From the NCBI GenBank assembly GCA_030248215.1, contig JASANG010000546.1:124001-188000 (forward strand): a stretch of DNA of 64,000 nucleotides. Direction: 5' to 3'. The stretch's first letter is position 1. Each line of letters starts with the position of its first letter. The position numbers and the translations under genes are program-made. Below are positions 59,995 to 64,000 of the stretch, piece by piece. The notes under the pieces are model-generated. The model was not told the DNA's origin. It was given only the letters and a program-made list of their open reading frames with translations, and searched no databases. Origin of the DNA: Enoplolaimus lenunculus. Lineage: Eukaryota; Nematoda; Enoplea; Enoplida; Thoracostomopsidae.

Positions 59995-60270
59995 TAGGGA
60001 TGTGCCGATTAACCTGCATCGCTATCGATAATATCGGCGCTTTTCGATATCGACACAGCAAAAGAAATTTCCGACTGTGCCGATACCGTTCCCGCTAGCG
60101 TACGAATAAATTAGCGCGTCTGATCTGATCAGGAAACTAGTATGTCTCCTGCGTTTGTTTTTGAAAAAATTAATCGAAATGAATCGTGTCAAAAAATTAT
60201 AAGATTTATGGTTTATACGGTTAAACTTTTCACGTTCATAATAATGTAAACAATACAGTATAATCCTATG
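59995..60270. mobile_element. TGCCGATA-family MITE, diverged copy
   Basis: It begins TAGGGATGTGCCGATTA, with repeated TATCGATAATATCGG-like motifs and the family core TTTGAAAAAATTAATCGAA and CTCCTGCGTTTG. The right end is not clear. It lies about 400 nt upstream of the beta-catenin start codon. Confidence 0.5.
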
Positions 60271-60305
60271 ACGCAACCGAATTCGGGTTACACACTGCTA
60301 GTATG

Positions 60306-60415
60306 CAGGGATGTGCGGTCTCGGTCTCGGTCCCGGTAAGTCTCAGGATTTGGCTGGTCTCGGTCTCGATTTTTTGAATCTGGGCAGGTTTCAAACCGAG
60401 ACCAAAGGAGAAACA
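60306..60415. mobile_element. CGGTCTC-family MITE fragment
   Basis: It begins GGGATGTGCGGTCTCGG and carries CTCGGTCTC and AACCGAGACC repeats like the copy at 16194. No matching right end is seen before the LINE starts. Confidence 0.4.
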
Positions 60416-60540
60416 CAATTTCCGTCTGCTCAACGTTAACAATAAACTTACGTCAGTTGAACCTATTTGCGGATTTTTGACTATGATTTTTTTGTTCTTT
60501 TGATGCTATGAAGTAGATTAAACCCCAAACTTTTTGACAT

Positions 60541-63500
60541 TGTTGTGTCGCGGACCAGTTGGGCACGACCATTGAAGAGTGGCTGGCTGGTAGCGGCCCG
60601 ATCGTTATTTCCTCAGGTGATCCAACCCGAGTTGATCCCAGACGCGGAAGCCAATCGGCCCCCGATGTTGTGTTCGCACATTCATCTCTCGCCGCAAAAA
60701 TGGAGTTTGCAGTGTCTCCCGACTCTTTGGGATCTGACCACTACCCCCTACTCACCTTCCTCGACACAGGCAAACAACGACCTCCACCAAAGCCTCCCAG
60801 CAAAAGGTGGTTGAATGATAAAGCGGACTGGCTCATGTTTCGCAGCAAGTTGGATGACACGATCCTAAGCAGCACGATGCCCCTCCAAGCCCGCAGAGCC
60901 GTACCCTGGCTCACTAGGATACTGATAAGCGCCGCAAAGCAAAGCATCCCCGTTGGTGTACACAAAGTCCACAAACCCTGGTTCTCGGATGAATGCGAAA
61001 CGGCAGTCAGAACGAGGAATGAGGCGGCTCGTGAAGACTTGCGAGACCCAGCCAACCGTAGGATATGGCGCGAGGCCACCATGAACGCACGTCAGACTAT
61101 CACTCACGCCAAGAAAGAAGCTTGGAACGCCTTCGTGAGTACCCTCAACGCCCACAGCGACCCATCTAAAGTTTGGTCAACAATACGGTCGATTGATGGC
61201 CGTGGTACTCGTGCTCCCTGCGGAAAAGCCATCCGTCACAACAACAACTTGCTCACTACACCGGAGAAGAAAGCTGCCGCCTTTGTCAAGGAGTACGCTT
61301 CGGTTAGCCGCGTCATCAGTACACGAACGGACAGAGAGATAGTTACGAAAGCTCGTGACTACAGAAACGCCTGTCCTGGTTGTGTCGTAGGAAACCCTAC
61401 GTGTTCCCGATTCGTCATGGATGAACTCAACTCTGCAATCGTCAAGCTTAAAACCAAAAGCAAACCGGGGGAAGACATGGTCTCCAACTCCATGCTGAAG
61501 CAACTGAGTCCAGTTGCCAAAGAATCAATCCTCGCGGTTTTCAACATGTGCCATAAAGAGTCATACTGCGCGGGACGATGGAAATCCGGACGTATCCTCC
61601 CCTTGCTCAAAGCGGGGAAACCCCCTGAAGAAATTGGTTCGTATCGCCCAATTTGTCTAACATCTTGCCTTGGAAAGCTTTACGAGCGCATGGTAAAACA
61701 ACGGGTCAGCTACACGTTGGAGTCCACGGATTCCTTCTGCAGTCTTCAAGCGGGTTTCAGGGAAATGCGTTCTACAGAAGACCAAGTTCTACGCATGACG
61801 CAGAGCATAGCCGACGGTCTCAACAACAGCCCCTCACGGCGCACCGTTCTCGTCCTAATAGACTTTTCCAGGGCCTTCGATAAAGTGTGGAGGGATGGCC
61901 TACTTGCGAAGATGCTGCAGTATCCCCTTCCTCATTGCCAGGCCAAATGGTTGCGCGCGTTCCTGTCTGATAGAAGGGCCTGTGTGGAGTTTGAGGGTGC
62001 TGTAAGCGAAAAACTCCGTTTCCGGTCAGGTGTCCCGCAAGGTTGCGTCTTATCACCCAACTTATTCCTGCTTTTCATCAACGATATCCTAGATGAAATG
62101 CCTGATGGTATACAAGCCTCGTTATTCGCTGATGATTTAGCCCTGTGGTGTACAGACCAAAGCCTGGCATCTGCAGAAGAAGCTCTCCAAGCTGCCCTAG
62201 ATCGATTGCACGTATGGACAACACGCTGGAAGATGACAGTCAACGTATCGAAGTGCGAATGCACATACTTTTCCAACCATCCCTTGGAAACCAGTTCGAG
62301 GTGGACTCCCAATTTAATGTTGAACGGTTCCGCGATCCCGTTCTCTGAAGCGCCCACCTTTCTTGGTGTGAAGTTCGATAGAGCCCTCTCCTTCAAGGCA
62401 CACATCCAGGCACTGCGCAGCCGTCTAGAAAAACGAAACCAAGTGGTCCGTGCAGTAGCAGGAAAAAAGTGGGGTTGCTCGAAAGAAGATCTACGTTCAC
62501 TATATCTGGCATACATTCAGTCGGCGATCCAATACTGCGGCTCTGCTTGGTTACCCAGTACAGCTGACTCCAATATCAAAGACCTTCAAACCATAGTTAA
62601 TTCTAGTGCACGTACGATCACGGGATGCGTTCGCGGTACTCCCCAGGACCTAGTTCTGAATGAAGCGGGTCTCCTGCCGATCAAGTTTTTCCAGAAGTCA
62701 CTCCCGGCCAAGGCGGTAGAGAAATCACTTCGCTTGCCTGCAAGCAACCCGCGGCGTACGGTAGCAGAGCAGCACGTGCGAACCAGACTAGTAAGGAACT
62801 CCTGGCGTAACGCGGGAAAAAGCACCATCATTGAATCGGGAATCCCCGAATCCCCAAGAGAAGATCTACGGCTACACCACAAAATCGAGCCATGGTCCAG
62901 CCCATGTAACCTTGAGGTCCAAGCGAAGCTTCATGTGCCCTGCTCCAAGTCAGATCCGCCAGAACAACTCGCTGCCATCGCACAAGAAAGAATCAGCCAG
63001 CTCTCGACTGCAGACATCCGCATATGGTCCGACGGTTCGGTGCAGGAGGGCACGAAGAACGGCGGTAGCGGCGTTCTGATTATTGACAAATCTGGCATCG
63101 AACACACCATCAAACTGGCCGCCGGCGCAATCTGCAGCAGCTACAGAGCGGAACTCGTAGCTATAGATGCCGCGTTAAAGTGGCTCTGGGCACACCAACA
63201 ACGGCACCGTACGGCGCTCTTGCTGTCAGACTCCCAGTCAGCACTGGAAAGTCTGAGACGTGGCCCAGCCAATGCTGCCAACATGCTTGAGGACAAGATC
63301 TGGAAAACCTTAGCCGACCTCTCCTCCATACGATGCCGGGTTATTTTGCAGTGGATACCTGGTCATGTCGGTTTGGAAGGAAACGAAAGAGTTGATTCGA
63401 TCGCCAAAGATGCCACCTTACTAGACCAATCCGACATCCCTATCGACATCAGGACTGCCCTAGCACAGATTGATCGTCATCTGAAAGATTTATGGCGTTC

Positions 63501-63925
63501 CTCACTCTCCCACCCCACACAGCCGGATGGAGTCAGGCCTCCCCCCGTTCGGGACAAAGAAGCTAGCCTCTCTCGCTACGAACGAATCATACTATCCCAG
63601 CTACGAGCAGGGGAGCACTGCCCGCTCCTGAGATCGTTTCTATCTCGCATCAACGCCGCCGATGACCCCAAATGCCAGGATTGTCTCATGGCCGACGACA
63701 CTTTCCAACACGTCCTGTGTGAGTGCCCACGCCACTGTACAAAGAGGCTGACCACTTTCGGCGAAATCCCGACCAAGGCCGCCCTGTTCGACGATCCCGT
63801 CAATGTGATCAAGTTTCTACGCGAATGCGGCCGCCTGCGGCGGCCGACCGATGCATGACGAGTGCAGCTGGATGGGGATGAAACAACAACATAATTGTTG
63901 CGTAACTATGAAAATTCATAGATTC
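60541..63925 (+). mobile_element. 5'-truncated, otherwise open LINE, I superfamily (Ingi-like) with RNase H
   Basis: One uninterrupted frame runs from about 60541 to the TGA at 63856-63858, about 1100 codons. It begins inside the AP-endonuclease (SLGSDHYPLLTF, the SDH box), so the 5' end is lost. Reverse transcriptase motifs follow: YRPICLTSCLGKLYERMV, LQAGFREMRSTEDQV, VLIDFSRAFDKVW, GVPQGCVLSPNLF and SLFADDLALW with the catalytic FADD. RNase H shows IWSDGSVQ, SSYRAELVAIDAAL, LLLSDSQSALE and WIPGHVGLEGNERVD. A C-terminal zinc-binding stretch is CQDCLMADDTFQHVLCECP. The short 3' end has AACAACATAA. RT plus RNase H and the RTITGC..TPQDLVLNEAGLLP segment point to the Ingi/I group. It is much more GC-rich than its surroundings. 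The frame has no ATG at its beginning and starts mid-domain. The lack of stops suggests recent insertion. Confidence 0.9.
60559..63858 (+). CDS. LINE ORF2-like protein: endonuclease tail, reverse transcriptase, RNase H, zinc motif
   Basis: Nicks target DNA and copies its own RNA by target-primed reverse transcription. The frame opens at a TTG with no nearby ATG, so this is a truncated polyprotein rather than a translated gene as it stands. Approximate residues: endonuclease C-terminus 1-75, linker and thumb-side helices 75-290, RT 300-600 with FADD near 525, RNase H about 820-960 with the D-E-D-D order intact (SDG, AEL, SDSQ, ERVD), and a CxxC..HxxxC-type zinc motif near 1060. All catalytic acidic residues of RT and RNase H are visible. 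It lies inside the mobile element described above. Confidence 0.88.
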   Translation: MGTTIEEWLAGSGPIVISSGDPTRVDPRRGSQSAPDVVFAHSSLAAKMEFAVSPDSLGSDHYPLLTFLDTGKQRPPPKPPSKRWLNDKADWLMFRSKLDDTILSSTMPLQARRAVPWLTRILISAAKQSIPVGVHKVHKPWFSDECETAVRTRNEAAREDLRDPANRRIWREATMNARQTITHAKKEAWNAFVSTLNAHSDPSKVWSTIRSIDGRGTRAPCGKAIRHNNNLLTTPEKKAAAFVKEYASVSRVISTRTDREIVTKARDYRNACPGCVVGNPTCSRFVMDELNSAIVKLKTKSKPGEDMVSNSMLKQLSPVAKESILAVFNMCHKESYCAGRWKSGRILPLLKAGKPPEEIGSYRPICLTSCLGKLYERMVKQRVSYTLESTDSFCSLQAGFREMRSTEDQVLRMTQSIADGLNNSPSRRTVLVLIDFSRAFDKVWRDGLLAKMLQYPLPHCQAKWLRAFLSDRRACVEFEGAVSEKLRFRSGVPQGCVLSPNLFLLFINDILDEMPDGIQASLFADDLALWCTDQSLASAEEALQAALDRLHVWTTRWKMTVNVSKCECTYFSNHPLETSSRWTPNLMLNGSAIPFSEAPTFLGVKFDRALSFKAHIQALRSRLEKRNQVVRAVAGKKWGCSKEDLRSLYLAYIQSAIQYCGSAWLPSTADSNIKDLQTIVNSSARTITGCVRGTPQDLVLNEAGLLPIKFFQKSLPAKAVEKSLRLPASNPRRTVAEQHVRTRLVRNSWRNAGKSTIIESGIPESPREDLRLHHKIEPWSSPCNLEVQAKLHVPCSKSDPPEQLAAIAQERISQLSTADIRIWSDGSVQEGTKNGGSGVLIIDKSGIEHTIKLAAGAICSSYRAELVAIDAALKWLWAHQQRHRTALLLSDSQSALESLRRGPANAANMLEDKIWKTLADLSSIRCRVILQWIPGHVGLEGNERVDSIAKDATLLDQSDIPIDIRTALAQIDRHLKDLWRSSLSHPTQPDGVRPPPVRDKEASLSRYERIILSQLRAGEHCPLLRSFLSRINAADDPKCQDCLMADDTFQHVLCECPRHCTKRLTTFGEIPTKAALFDDPVNVIKFLRECGRLRRPTDA

Positions 63926-63929
63926 ACCG

Positions 63930-64000
63930 CAAAGTGGCAACAAAGGTTCGGATTCGGGCTCGGCAAAAATTTGTGGTTCGGATTCGGAATCAGATTCGGT
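63930..64000. mobile_element. GATTCGG-family MITE, left end, cut by the window edge
   Basis: AGTGGCAACAAAGGTTCGG followed by GATTCGG/CTCGGCAAAAATTTG matches the left end of the copy at 31501. It directly follows the LINE 3' end. Confidence 0.55.

Larger units (their letters stand above)
59601..60540. other. Putative beta-catenin 5' region
   Basis: Between the start codon and the LINE there is only 0.94 kb, and it contains two MITE copies (59995-60270, 60306-60415). The promoter or an upstream non-coding exon should lie in or beyond this stretch. No core promoter element could be identified with confidence. Confidence 0.35.

Overview
The window is animal (metazoan) nuclear DNA. It is AT-rich and gene-poor. 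It carries three multi-exon genes, all on the minus strand, whose 36 well-supported introns are all GT-AG and keep phase exactly (one further, 3'-most intron is tentative). Almost everything else is transposon-derived repeat. Nothing fixes the species. A divergent beta-catenin, and short tracts of TTAGGC (the nematode telomere unit) inside one repeat family, fit a nematode or another fast-evolving ecdysozoan-like invertebrate, but this is a weak inference.

Layout, read leftwards along each gene. (1) 18272-2680: 6-phosphofructo-2-kinase/fructose-2,6-bisphosphatase, 13 firm exons plus a tentative last exon, about 574 aa with a 120-residue polyQ-containing N-terminal extension. (2) 32665-22518: a PLP-dependent class III aminotransferase-fold phospho-lyase of the ETNPPL/PHYKPL (AGXT2-like) family, 12 exons, 492 aa. 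(3) 59600-43184: a beta-catenin/Armadillo protein, 13 exons, 1119 aa. It has a GSK3/beta-TrCP degron split between exons 2 and 3, a 471-codon His/Pro/Ser/Gln-rich exon before the arm repeats, and an early stop that leaves no C-terminal transactivation domain. I see no functional link between the three genes. Together they cover carbohydrate flux, phosphoethanolamine or phosphohydroxylysine breakdown, and Wnt signalling or adhesion.

The right edge (about 60541-63930) holds a 5'-truncated but uninterrupted LINE of the I superfamily (Ingi-like) with endonuclease tail, reverse transcriptase and RNase H. It lies head-to-head with the beta-catenin gene and about 0.95 kb from its start codon. A decayed Jockey/CR1-type LINE (45175-46735) sits in a beta-catenin intron, and a decayed L1/Tx1-like 3' remnant lies at 34430-35141.

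Introns and spacers are packed with non-autonomous DNA elements. A Helentron-derived (HINE-like) family has hairpin ends, GACG/GTCC microsatellites and 155-bp internal repeats (copies at 10836, 11747, 15544, 28466, 30119 and 53335). Several hAT-like MITE families carry CAGGG..CCCTG or related ends and 8-bp target duplications, two of them showing nested insertions. A family with GGCCCATGTA ends has either TTAGGC-like or minisatellite cores. There is also a 1.1-kb foldback element with 247-bp arms, palindromic minisatellites and several local duplications. The 33-43 kb spacer contains no gene I can recognise. No retroviral or LTR-element coding region, CRISPR array, rRNA or convincing tRNA was seen.
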